From NCBI GenBank assembly GCA_018268395.1, contig JAFDWQ010000001.1:648644-712643 (forward strand): 64,000 bases of DNA, given 5' to 3'. This document shows, piece after piece, positions 42,705 to 51,622 of this stretch (positions are counted from its first letter, which is position 1; each line of letters starts with the position of its first letter). The notes beneath the pieces are model-generated. The model was not told the origin of the DNA, did no database searches, and saw nothing but the letters and a program-made list of their open reading frames with translations. Source of the stretch: Armatimonadota bacterium. Its GTDB lineage: Bacteria > Armatimonadota > Fimbriimonadia > Fimbriimonadales > Fimbriimonadaceae. Both the position numbers and the translations under genes were made by a program.

Positions 42705-44026
42705 GTCCCACCTTGTGGTTGAAAATCGCGCGTTTCGACGCTCTGGGTGATAAGCGGGCCGATCCCGTCGAACGGGACATGACCCATGGCGGCGAACTGC
42801 AGCGCCAGGTTCCCCAACACGGTCGCCTCGTCCGGTCCGGAGACCACGCCCAGCCCGGTCGCGTCGGCCAGAGCCTGACAGAACGCTTCGCTCCGTGACC
42901 CCCCTCCGACGACACGGAGCCTACGAACGGTCCTTCCGGAAGCCCGCGCAAGCCTGGGCACGTCAGAAGCGATGCAGTCGACCAAGCTTCCCAATGCGGC
43001 TTGAGCCCATTCGGCCTCCGTCTGCGGAACCTTGTCGAGCAGAGCCGCACACGCCTCAGGCATCGATTCCGGACTGTAAAGCGTGGGATGTTGAGGATCG
43101 AACCTTCCGGTGAACGAGCGGTCCCTGGAATCCAGCCAGTCGCCGATGCTCTCCCGGACTCCCAGTTCGTCGTGGACGCGGTTCAGGACATAAAAGCCGG
43201 GGATGTTCTTCAAGAACCGGATGCGGCCGTCGTGCGCCCATTCATTGGTCCAACCTCCAGATTCGGCGCCGTGCCCGGTCTCAGGACGGTCGAGGACGAC
43301 GCCGAGGAGCGCCCATGTCCCGACGTTAAGGTAGGCGTCTCCTTCGGCCAGTTCACCGACGCCCAATACGGCGGAGGCCGTGTCGTGGCTCGCGACCGAG
43401 ACCAGCGGCGCGCCCTCGGCCTGCCCGACGATGTCCCCGCACGCGACAGGTTGAAGCGAGGGCGGAGCCGCTCCCAGCAGCTCGAACGCCTCGGTGCTCC
43501 ACTGACCGTCGAGCCCCATAAGTTGAGTGGTCGATGCTTGCGTCCGTTCGTAGCGACGGACCCCCGTCAGTAAGAATCCGATCAGGTCAGGCATGACGAA
43601 CCAGTCGCAGCGTCGCAGCAATCCGGGATCTTCTTCGAGCCGTGCCGCCAATTGGTAGAACGTGTTGAACGGTTGGTGGGCGATCCCGGTCAGTTCGAAC
43701 AACCGGTGGCGGACCGGAACGAGTTCGTCTGCCTTTCGGCTGTGGGTCGGATCTCGGTAAAGGACCGGCCCGAACTCGACGCGGCCGTCCTTGGTCACGA
43801 ACGCGTGGTCCACCCCCCACGAGTCGATGCCGACTGAAGCACCGTGCGTCGCGGCATAGGCGGCCGCACGCCGGCAGAAACCCAGGATCAGGTCCAGGTC
43901 CCAGAACCGGCCCTTCGGAACGTTCGGGACTTGATCGATCGTCGAGAAGACGATTTTGCCGCCGTCGATCTGGCCGTGCGCGTACCGCACGGACGTCGCA
44001 CCCAGATCGATGGCGACGGCGTTCAG
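42689..44026 (-). CDS. rhaB: Rhamnulokinase (FGGY family), CTG start
   Basis: A 445-residue FGGY sugar kinase phosphorylating L-rhamnulose. The phosphate-binding loop VAIDLGATSVRYAHG starts four residues in. Other family parts: VGIDSWGVDHAFVTKDG, SVASHDTASAVLGVG, LNVGTWALLGV and RLRVVGGGSRSEAFCQALAD. There is no ATG, GTG or TTG between the aldolase stop and the essential phosphate loop. The first plausible codon is CTG 44026, which overlaps the aldolase stop as CTGA, like the ATGA overlaps elsewhere. This predicts a rare CTG start maintained by coupling. Confidence 0.9.
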   Translation of the reverse strand: MNAVAIDLGATSVRYAHGQIDGGKIVFSTIDQVPNVPKGRFWDLDLILGFCRRAAAYAATHGASVGIDSWGVDHAFVTKDGRVEFGPVLYRDPTHSRKADELVPVRHRLFELTGIAHQPFNTFYQLAARLEEDPGLLRRCDWFVMPDLIGFLLTGVRRYERTQASTTQLMGLDGQWSTEAFELLGAAPPSLQPVACGDIVGQAEGAPLVSVASHDTASAVLGVGELAEGDAYLNVGTWALLGVVLDRPETGHGAESGGWTNEWAHDGRIRFLKNIPGFYVLNRVHDELGVRESIGDWLDSRDRSFTGRFDPQHPTLYSPESMPEACAALLDKVPQTEAEWAQAALGSLVDCIASDVPRLARASGRTVRRLRVVGGGSRSEAFCQALADATGLGVVSGPDEATVLGNLALQFAAMGHVPFDGIGPLITQSVETRDFQPQGGTCASS

Positions 44027-46095
44027 CGCAGGAACCCCTCTCGGTTTCCACCGTCCACAGTGATCACGCAACCGGTCGTCCGTGACGAGGCCTTGTCGTT
44101 GGCCAACCAAGCCACCGCGCCTGCGACGTCGTCCGGCGTCACGTCCACTTTCAGCATCGTCCTGTTCCGATAATAGGCTTCGATCTCGTCCGGACGGATG
44201 CCGAGGTTGGCAGCGGTCTGCGCCCGCCATTCGTCGTTCCAGATCCCGCTCCCGATCACGACCGCGTCCGGATTGACCGCGTTGCACCTGATCCCGTCCT
44301 TAGCGTGGTCGACGGCGACCGAACGCATGAGATGGAGTTCGAACGCCTTGGCCGCTGAATACAGCGCGGCGTTCGAGCCGACGGCGACGCCGTTCTTGGA
44401 CCCCACTACGACGATCGAACCGCCCGTCCCTTGGTGTTTCATCATTCGGACGGCCCGGGACATCGTCTCGAAATAGGCGGTCATGAGCAGGTCGGACAGC
44501 AGCTTGTAATCGCCGGGATCGGTGTCGGCGACCGTACCTCGTCGGGCGTTGCCCGCGTTCACGATGACGATGTCGACACCACCGAAGGCAAGGACGCTTT
44601 CGGTGAAAGCCCTGTCGAGCGCGGCTTCGTCGGTCACGTCGCAAACGACCCCTTTCACCGATCCTTTCGCCTTCGTCCCAAGGTCGTTGACGGCTTGTTC
44701 AAGCTTCGCTTCGTCCCGGTCGACCAGCACCACGCACGCTCCCAGCGCCGTCAGCGACCGCGCCACGGACTTTCCGATCCCTTGTGCGGCGCCCGTCACG
44801 ACCGCGACCTGGCGCGAGAGGTCGCTCTCCGGAGGCTGCCGTTTCAACTTCGCCTCTTCAAGAAGCCAATATTCGATGTCGAAGGCTTCCTGTTCTGGCA
44901 GCGAGACGTATTCCGAGACCGTCTCCGCACCCTTCATGACCCGGATGGCGTTCCGATAGAACTCGCCCGTGACCTGGGCCTCCTGGGGGTTCTTACCGAG
45001 CGCGACCATCCCGACGCCTGGCACCAAGACGATACTCGGGTTCGGGTTCCGCATCGCGGGCGAGCCGGGGCGCCGGCACCGCTCGTAATACGCGGCATAG
45101 TCCTTCCGGAACTCGGCGAGAGCTGCTTCCAGGTCGTCTCCCTGACGGTAAACGAGCGGGCGGATCTTGGTCCTGAGGAAGTGGTCCGGACAACTCGTAC
45201 CCAACTTTGAAAGCGCCCCAGACTTTTCTGAGGAGAGGAAATCCAGGACTTCTTCGCTCTGGTCGACGTTCGTGACGAGTCGCTTGCCCTCGAACATGAC
45301 CAACCCGCGCAGGCGTGGCAGGAAGCCCGCGAGGAAGCTCCGGGGGTCCGTGGCGGTTTCGACCTCGACCCGCGCACCGAACGGTTCGGCTCCGACCGAT
45401 TTCGAATCGATGTACTCCTGGGCCCGGTTGATCAACCTAATGGTGAGTTCGTAACACTCTTGCCAGTCGTCGGCCCAGCAGATGAACCCGTGGCTCTGCA
45501 TCAAGGCACCCTTGATCCCTGGGTTGTCGCGGATCAGGTCCCGGAGCATCAGGCCCAAGTCGAAGCCCGGGCGCTTCCAGGAAAGGAACCCCATTTCTCC
45601 TTGCCAGATCTCTTGGTTCAGCCGCTCCGCGTCTTGACTCGCCGCGATCGCGATCACGGCGTCGGAGTGCATGTGCGAGACCGCCCGGAACGGGACATAA
45701 GCGTGAAGCGGCGTGTCGATCGAGCAGGCGGTAGGGTTGAGGCCGAAGACGCAGTGGCGGTACAGGTCGATGACGTCGTCCTCGTGAAGACCCCTTTCCT
45801 GGGTGACCCGCTCAAGGTCCAGCACTTTGTCCAGATAGAGCGAGGCGAAATTCGCCCGGCTCGCGGAACCGAGGTCGCCCCCCGAACCTTTGACCCAAAG
45901 GACTTCGGTGTCCTCGCCCGTCAACGGGTCCGGCATCGTGATCTTGGACGACGTGTTGCCGCCGCCGAAGTTCGTGACGCGCTTATCGGACCCGAGGAGG
46001 TTCGAAGCGTAGACGAGCTCCTCGACCGGATCCGTCCTTTGCGATGTTCCAGAGTCCCAAAGGGACGTCAACAAGCTCTCGGACTGTCCGGTCAT
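44023..46095 (-). CDS. rhaD: Bifunctional rhamnulose-1-phosphate aldolase / short-chain dehydrogenase
   Basis: A 690-residue fusion. Residues 1-420 are a class II (zinc) aldolase of the RhaD type, with metal ligands His141 and His143 in SHMHSDAVIAIA and a later QSHGFICWADDW. Residues of about 425-690 are an SDR: VAVVTGAAQGIGKSVARSL, IVNAGNARRGT, YSAAKAFELHLM (Tyr-x3-Lys) and TVDGGNREGFLR. The aldolase yields DHAP and L-lactaldehyde. The SDR oxidises lactaldehyde to lactate, which LutABC of the same operon turns into pyruvate. No rhamnose isomerase or transporter is in the window. ATG 46095 lies 6 nt after CATAAT. Confidence 0.94.
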   Translation of the reverse strand: MTGQSESLLTSLWDSGTSQRTDPVEELVYASNLLGSDKRVTNFGGGNTSSKITMPDPLTGEDTEVLWVKGSGGDLGSASRANFASLYLDKVLDLERVTQERGLHEDDVIDLYRHCVFGLNPTACSIDTPLHAYVPFRAVSHMHSDAVIAIAASQDAERLNQEIWQGEMGFLSWKRPGFDLGLMLRDLIRDNPGIKGALMQSHGFICWADDWQECYELTIRLINRAQEYIDSKSVGAEPFGARVEVETATDPRSFLAGFLPRLRGLVMFEGKRLVTNVDQSEEVLDFLSSEKSGALSKLGTSCPDHFLRTKIRPLVYRQGDDLEAALAEFRKDYAAYYERCRRPGSPAMRNPNPSIVLVPGVGMVALGKNPQEAQVTGEFYRNAIRVMKGAETVSEYVSLPEQEAFDIEYWLLEEAKLKRQPPESDLSRQVAVVTGAAQGIGKSVARSLTALGACVVLVDRDEAKLEQAVNDLGTKAKGSVKGVVCDVTDEAALDRAFTESVLAFGGVDIVIVNAGNARRGTVADTDPGDYKLLSDLLMTAYFETMSRAVRMMKHQGTGGSIVVVGSKNGVAVGSNAALYSAAKAFELHLMRSVAVDHAKDGIRCNAVNPDAVVIGSGIWNDEWRAQTAANLGIRPDEIEAYYRNRTMLKVDVTPDDVAGAVAWLANDKASSRTTGCVITVDGGNREGFLR

Positions 46096-46101
46096 ACAAC
46101 G

Positions 46102-46107
46102 ATTATG
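46102..46107 (-). promoter_or_regulatory. -10 CATAAT of the rhamnose operon, leaderless type
   Basis: CATAAT on the minus strand ending 6 nt before ATG 46095. It overlaps the stop codon of the upstream VWA gene, so the rhamnose operon starts within the end of the previous operon. No repressor site was recognised. Confidence 0.5.
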
Positions 46108-48919
46108 GCCCTTGGCCCTTACGCTTCTTTCTGGACTCTAGGAGCTTTGTCGCCGCGGAAACATGCGTGGTTTCGACAGGATTCTCGGGTACCGGGACTT
46201 CGGCCCTTTCCGGAGCCGGTGCCGGCCGGGCCGGCTCTGAGGCTTCGCGGACCGTCCGGATCGTCTCCTTGGCGCGCTTCAGACGCGTCATGGGGACCGT
46301 GGCGGCTTGACGCTCCGTCTTCCGGCCCGTGACCCGGCTCCAGCCTGCCGCCAGGATCTGGGCCAGTGGCAAGGCCAACCGGCGGACGGCGATATCGAAG
46401 GGTAGCAGGACCGCTGCCGCCAAGAGGAACCAGCCCCAGAGGTCGGTGGCGGTCCGCCCCGTATAGGGCAACGGCCGTAACGCTTCGGACGGATCCTTGA
46501 GCCCTTGACCGTTTCCGAGTTGGGCGACCGTGCCAAGGAGCGACGTGTTCGTCCGATAGCTGCGATATTCCGGCGGATAGGCGACCGAAAACCCGCTGGA
46601 GGTCACGCGGCGCTGGTCGCCCGTTTCGCCTTCGGCGACGGAGACGATGTAGCTACCCAGTTCGTCGGCTTTGAATTCGGCCGAGAACTCGCCGGGGGCC
46701 TCCTGGGTCAAGGTGAGGTCTTGCGAACGCCCCGACGGCGAACTGACGCGGACCGTCGTCTCCGCGCCGCTGACGGGGTTTCCGAGACGGTCGGTCCCTT
46801 TGAGCGTGACCTTTCCGACCCCGCCCGCTTGCACGACGTCCACGTCGTAGTCGTTCTGCGTCGCCTTCCGGCTGACGGAGCGGGCGATCTGCCCCCAAAA
46901 CCGTCCGAACCCGTCCCATCCCATCCAGCGCGACGCCCACCTGGATTGAGCGTCGGACAAGAACGCGTACGACGTCCCCAAGCCGTACTGCCATGACGCG
47001 AGGATCGGATCGCGCTTGGGCGAGACGAGTCCGACCCTCGAGAGCGGACGCGGATCGGCCAGGCAGTAGGCGAACAGGGCCGGAAACTCGTTCGAAGCAA
47101 AACCTCTCAGAGCCTCCTCGCCCGCCTTAAGCTCTGGCACGAACACCATCTCTTCGATCGCGGAGCGCGACATGACGGCGACGTCTTGCGTGAAGATCGC
47201 GGGCAATTTGGCCGCCTTGTTCGCCAAATAAAACCGACCGCCGCCGGCGGTGGCAAGAGCACGGAGGAACGGGACGTCCTTACCGTCACCGATCGCGACG
47301 ACGGACGTCGTGATCTTGTCCTGCTTCATCTTCGAAACGACGTCGATCGAGTCTTCGTACGAGTCGACGTCGTTCCCATCGGCCAAGAGGAGGAAGTGCC
47401 GGACTTTCGAGTCGGAGGCCCTGAGGCGACTGTCGGCGAACCGTACGGACGGACCGGAGTAGATGCCTCCGCCTCCGACCCGGAGCTTCTTGATCTGGGC
47501 CACCACCGAGTCCTTGTCCTTCAGTTCTTGGATCGGGGCGACCAGTTCGATGCCGTCCGTGCTACCCGCGACGCCGACACGGTCGAGGGGTGACAACAGC
47601 TTCACGGTCTCCTCCGCCGCCTTTCCCGCAAGTTGGAGCTTTTCGACGCCGTCTTCGATCATGCCCATCGACCCCGACGCGTCGATCACGATGAGGACGG
47701 TCGTGGACGGATAAGTCTTCCGTTGTCGGATGTTCAGGTCGACGGGCAGCGCCTCAGCGACAGGAGTGCCGTACCAACCTCCGGGAAGGAACGAGTTTTC
47801 ACCGCCGACCATGACGAGTCCGACGCCCGTGTCCCTCACGGCCGACTGCAAAGTCCGCATCTGCCCCGGCGTCACCAGCGCCGCGTTCAAGTCGTTCAGG
47901 ACGACCGCGTCGTACGGCTGCACGTCTTCAGGCCGGACCGGGATGCCCTCGGCTCCGAACAACGCGACGTCGATCCCCTGGGCGCGGAACGCGTCGGCCA
48001 GTTCGTGCTTCGACGCATCGCCCTGGAGGAGAAGGACGCGTGGCTTCCCACGGACGGTCGTGAAGCTTGCGCCGACGTTGTTCCGGCTGTCCCCGTCCTC
48101 CCGGGCCAACACCGTCGCCCGGTACCGATAAAAGCCTGGCTTCAGGAGCTTCTGGTCCAGGACGAACGTCGTTCGTCCCACGTCCAATTGGACCGGTTGC
48201 CGGGCGATGACCGTGCCGTCACGGTCGATGACCACGGTCGCGACCTGGCGCACCGTCGAGTCGATCACGACCCTGGACTCGAACGGCTCTTCCGCCCTTC
48301 GTTCGCTCGGAGTCCGCATCTCGACGACGGCGACTTCGCTGGGCCTTGGCTTCGTCCCTAGGCCCACAAAGTCGACTTGGACCCCTTCGGTCCCGGCCAC
48401 TTCGGCCGCTTGTGTGGCGTCTCCGCGGTTCTCGTTCCCGTCGGAAAGAACGACGATCCTCCGCCCCTTCCCTTGCGGCATCGTCGCCATGGCCAGACGC
48501 ATGGCCGCAGCCATGTCGGAAACCGATCCGTCGACCTTCGACTGGATGCCGCCGAAGGAGCGACGTCCGGCCGGAGCCGAATCCAAGACCGGAAGCGCCC
48601 CGAACGCGACCACGCCTGCCAGGTCGTCGTCTCCTAGCCTTTGGAGCGCACCGTTCACGAACGCGTTCGCCGCCTTCTTGTCCTGGTCGGAGACGCTGTC
48701 CGAACAGTCGACGACGAACATCGTGGCGGTTCCCCGGTTCGGTTGGCGGGATTGAGGGCCGCACAAGGCGGCGACGCACAAGGCCGCCAGAACGGCCCGG
48801 ACGACGAAGGCGAAGCGCTTCCGACCCTTCGCCATACCGTGGACGTGGCGCCAACTGAACACGAGCCCCGCGACGACCGGGATCAGGAGCAGGGCGTAAA
48901 CGGGCGATGTGAAGACCAC
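46103..48919 (-). CDS. Large membrane protein with VWA and GATase-like domains
   Basis: A 938-residue protein. Two membrane segments lie at the N-terminus (YALLLIPVVAGLVFSW, VVRAVLAALCVAALCG). The first VWA domain reads FVVDCSDSVSDQDKKA with LSDGNENRGD. A glutamine-amidotransferase-like segment (VLLLQGDASKHELADAFRA, GLVMVGGENSFLPGGWYGT) precedes a second VWA domain with a good MIDAS (VIDASGSMGMIEDG, LLLADGNDVDS). A C-terminal Ig-like part, a membrane helix (WGWFLLAAAVLLPFDIAV) and a basic tail follow. It is the last gene of the ABC/MoxR operon and abuts the BatA-like gene without a gap. Confidence 0.82.
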   Translation of the reverse strand: MVFTSPVYALLLIPVVAGLVFSWRHVHGMAKGRKRFAFVVRAVLAALCVAALCGPQSRQPNRGTATMFVVDCSDSVSDQDKKAANAFVNGALQRLGDDDLAGVVAFGALPVLDSAPAGRRSFGGIQSKVDGSVSDMAAAMRLAMATMPQGKGRRIVVLSDGNENRGDATQAAEVAGTEGVQVDFVGLGTKPRPSEVAVVEMRTPSERRAEEPFESRVVIDSTVRQVATVVIDRDGTVIARQPVQLDVGRTTFVLDQKLLKPGFYRYRATVLAREDGDSRNNVGASFTTVRGKPRVLLLQGDASKHELADAFRAQGIDVALFGAEGIPVRPEDVQPYDAVVLNDLNAALVTPGQMRTLQSAVRDTGVGLVMVGGENSFLPGGWYGTPVAEALPVDLNIRQRKTYPSTTVLIVIDASGSMGMIEDGVEKLQLAGKAAEETVKLLSPLDRVGVAGSTDGIELVAPIQELKDKDSVVAQIKKLRVGGGGIYSGPSVRFADSRLRASDSKVRHFLLLADGNDVDSYEDSIDVVSKMKQDKITTSVVAIGDGKDVPFLRALATAGGGRFYLANKAAKLPAIFTQDVAVMSRSAIEEMVFVPELKAGEEALRGFASNEFPALFAYCLADPRPLSRVGLVSPKRDPILASWQYGLGTSYAFLSDAQSRWASRWMGWDGFGRFWGQIARSVSRKATQNDYDVDVVQAGGVGKVTLKGTDRLGNPVSGAETTVRVSSPSGRSQDLTLTQEAPGEFSAEFKADELGSYIVSVAEGETGDQRRVTSSGFSVAYPPEYRSYRTNTSLLGTVAQLGNGQGLKDPSEALRPLPYTGRTATDLWGWFLLAAAVLLPFDIAVRRLALPLAQILAAGWSRVTGRKTERQAATVPMTRLKRAKETIRTVREASEPARPAPAPERAEVPVPENPVETTHVSAATKLLESRKKRKGQGP

Positions 48920-50734
48920 CTACGACCTCCTCGCGAAGTACCACCACTCGAAGCCGAGTACGGCCATGGCTGCGAGCACGATCCAGCGCCAGAAGTCTTC
49001 GAACCGGACTGCGCTCGACGTTCCCTTGACCGAAACCGTCCCCACTTCAAGATCGGTCTTGGGCGCGATGTTCGATTCGACCGGACTCCTGAGCGACGCA
49101 TAGACGGCCTTCGCCTTTCCGCCGAGGTCGAGCGAGTACTTTCCGACCCTGTCCAGCCCGCGCACGGCGAGCCGGTCGTCCCGAGCCTCGATCGTGTCCC
49201 TTCGACCGTCGGGACGGGTCAACCCTGCGTCTTTCCGTCCCATGGCCGGAGCGACGAAAGAGGTGCCTGTCTTGACGGAAAGGGTGTCGGCCGCCTGTCG
49301 ACCGATCAAGAAATCCAGGGCGTTACCGATCAGGATCGGAAATCCGACGTTCAGCGGGAAGTCCGACTGCATCGGCTCGAACGCCACATAGACTTGGCGA
49401 GACTTGCCTTCGGACACGACGACCACGGGGCCGTCCTTTGAATCCACCACGACCCGACCCATCGCTTTGGGCTCGACGCGTTGCATCCGCTCGACGAACA
49501 CGCCGTCCCAGGACACGCCTTTACCGAGCGGATCGTTCGTACCCTGGATATCGCGCGGCGTCTGGACCGAGCCGGTCGTTTTGACGGCCGAAGTGGGGCC
49601 GGCCGCACCGAACGTCAGGACGCCCCTGGCCCGGACCGGTTGCTCGGGCACCCCGTCGAACACGACGATGTCGTAGGCCGCGTTCGAACGGACGGACTCC
49701 GGCAAGCGGTCCGCCTTGTCCAAAGTGACCCTCGGGTCGAGCGACAGCGCCTTCTCCAGGAACAGGTCGCCCTTCGTGACGAGCAGCACGTTGACCGAGG
49801 CTGCCGGATCGCACAACGTCACCGCCCAATCGTCCGCGGTCAAGGCGCCGCCACGGTCCAGCTTGGCTTCGAGCACCCTGGCCCCGGCGGGCACGGCGAC
49901 CGTCCGGCCCCAGGTCTGGCCTGGTCCGATCGTCGCCTCGACGCTATCGATCGCCCTTCCGTCGGCGTAGACCGTCACGCCCGTCGCGGCCGGTTCCGAG
50001 CCGTAGTTCCGCACGCCGCAATAGACGGACCGTCCCTTCGGGCCTTCGTTGCTCCCGAACGCCTGGACGGCCAGGTTGGCCGAGGACTTCCCATACGGCG
50101 TGTAAACGACGTTCGCCTTTCCGGCCGCAAAGTCGTCGACGCGGTTGAACACGCCGTCGCTGAGGACGACGATCTTGGCCGCCTCGTTAGCGGAGGCGAT
50201 CGCCGAAGCCAACCGGAGGGCTTCTCCCATGTCGGACTCGGCGTCGTACCGTCGGACGTCGGCGAGAAGGGAACGCTGCTTGTCGCCGTCGGATCCGAGC
50301 GGGAAGACGACCCGCGGTACCGGGCCGGCCTCGATCAGGGCGATGCGGTCGCCGACCGCGGCCGAACCGATCATTCGGTGCACTTCGGCCTTCGCCTGTT
50401 CGAAGCGACTGGGTTTGACGTCCGTCGCACCCATGCTGGCGCTCGAGTCCAGCACGACGACCGTGAGTTTGCCGACAAGACCGCGTTGCTTGATCTGCGG
50501 CCGGGAAAGCGCGAAGACGGCCAGGGACAGCGCCGCGAGTTGGAGGACGAGGAGCCAACTGAAGCGGAGCCTCTGAACGAGGGCGTTGGCCCGCACTTCT
50601 TCGGTCCGCTCCGGCCAAAGAAAAGTCGCGGGGACTTGGACGTCCCGACGCCGCATCCGGAGCAGGTAGAGGGCTACGATGGCCGCGCCCAACGGGAGGA
50701 GCCACAGCAAAGCCGAAGGACTTTGGACGTTCAT
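48920..50734 (-). CDS. BatA-like VWA membrane protein
   Basis: A 604-residue protein of the BatA/aerotolerance type. Two N-terminal membrane segments (LLWLLPLGAAIVALYLL, WLLVLQLAALSLAVFAL) flank the BatA leader region with ATFLWPERTEEVRAN. The VWA domain has a MIDAS VVLDSSASMGATDVKPSR. A CARDB-like and a beta-rich outer part follow, and a C-terminal helix (WIVLAAMAVLGFEWWYF) ends in RRS. It overlaps the DUF58 gene by 4 nt (ATGA). Such proteins act with MoxR ATPases and DUF58 proteins in complex assembly, but the client is unknown. Confidence 0.85.
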   Translation of the reverse strand: MNVQSPSALLWLLPLGAAIVALYLLRMRRRDVQVPATFLWPERTEEVRANALVQRLRFSWLLVLQLAALSLAVFALSRPQIKQRGLVGKLTVVVLDSSASMGATDVKPSRFEQAKAEVHRMIGSAAVGDRIALIEAGPVPRVVFPLGSDGDKQRSLLADVRRYDAESDMGEALRLASAIASANEAAKIVVLSDGVFNRVDDFAAGKANVVYTPYGKSSANLAVQAFGSNEGPKGRSVYCGVRNYGSEPAATGVTVYADGRAIDSVEATIGPGQTWGRTVAVPAGARVLEAKLDRGGALTADDWAVTLCDPAASVNVLLVTKGDLFLEKALSLDPRVTLDKADRLPESVRSNAAYDIVVFDGVPEQPVRARGVLTFGAAGPTSAVKTTGSVQTPRDIQGTNDPLGKGVSWDGVFVERMQRVEPKAMGRVVVDSKDGPVVVVSEGKSRQVYVAFEPMQSDFPLNVGFPILIGNALDFLIGRQAADTLSVKTGTSFVAPAMGRKDAGLTRPDGRRDTIEARDDRLAVRGLDRVGKYSLDLGGKAKAVYASLRSPVESNIAPKTDLEVGTVSVKGTSSAVRFEDFWRWIVLAAMAVLGFEWWYFARRS

Positions 50735-51603
50735 TCCATCCAGCCCTCCCGCTTTAACACGTCCTTCACCAGACGGTCGATCCGCTCTCCCGCCACGACC
50801 TGTGCGTAACGTCCGCCGCTTCGACGGCACTCCTCGGCGAGAGCGTCGGTATGGGCCTTCAACCGCTCGCGGTATTCGCGGAGCGTGAACGAATTGACCG
50901 TCAGTTCGGCTTTCGCCCCCGTCTCGACGTCGATCAGCCGGAGGTCTCCTTCGAGGTCCGGTTCGAGCTCGACGTCGCTGAGGACCTGGAGGAGCCAAAC
51001 TTCGTGCCCCCGACCCGCTAGGCTCCGCAGAGCCCCGACCGCCTGGGGGTGCAAGGCGTCAGAGACGACGACGGCGACGCCTGGACGCGACCGACCCGCG
51101 GCGAACTGTTTGAGCTCCGCGTCGAACGCGCGTTGCCCTTCGGGGCCCGTCGACGTCGCCCAGTTCGCTAGTCGGGGATAGGCGACCCGGCCCCTCATCG
51201 ACCCCGACGGTCGCGATCGGGTCGAGAACATCCAGGGAAGCACGCTGTCCCCTCCGCTCAAGGCCACGTATCCGACGGCGCACGCAAGGGCCTTGGCCGT
51301 TTCGAACTTGGACGGTTCGCCGAACCCCATGGACGCGCTCCCATCGAGCAGGACGTAGACCGCAAGATCTTCCTCGTCGCGGTACGTCTTCGTCACAGCA
51401 TGGCCGAGGCGCGCCAGGACGTTCCAGTCCAAGTGCCGAAGGTCGTCGCCTTCCGCATACTCGCGATAGTCGGCGAACTCGATGCTGATTCCCCGGCTCT
51501 GGGTCGTCCGCTCGCCACGGACCGAACCCGCGAACTTCCTCCGAGGCGCCAGGCGCAGACCCTCGAGGATCCGAAGCTCTCTCGGCTGAAGGACGAGGTC
51601 CAT
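50731..51603 (-). CDS. DUF58 family protein
   Basis: A 290-residue soluble DUF58 protein, a VWA-like fold that partners MoxR. Family core: YREYAEGDDLRHLDWNVLAR, then VTKTYRDEEDLAVYVLLDGS and SASMGFGEPSKFE. ATG 51603 gives the usual N-terminus MDLVLQPRELRILEGL and lies 19 nt after the MoxR stop. A longer frame overlapping MoxR is rejected. The order MoxR-DUF58-BatA is the standard one for this system. Confidence 0.92.
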   Translation of the reverse strand: MDLVLQPRELRILEGLRLAPRRKFAGSVRGERTTQSRGISIEFADYREYAEGDDLRHLDWNVLARLGHAVTKTYRDEEDLAVYVLLDGSASMGFGEPSKFETAKALACAVGYVALSGGDSVLPWMFSTRSRPSGSMRGRVAYPRLANWATSTGPEGQRAFDAELKQFAAGRSRPGVAVVVSDALHPQAVGALRSLAGRGHEVWLLQVLSDVELEPDLEGDLRLIDVETGAKAELTVNSFTLREYRERLKAHTDALAEECRRSGGRYAQVVAGERIDRLVKDVLKREGWME

Positions 51604-51622
51604 ATCGATGAAGGGGCGCGGG

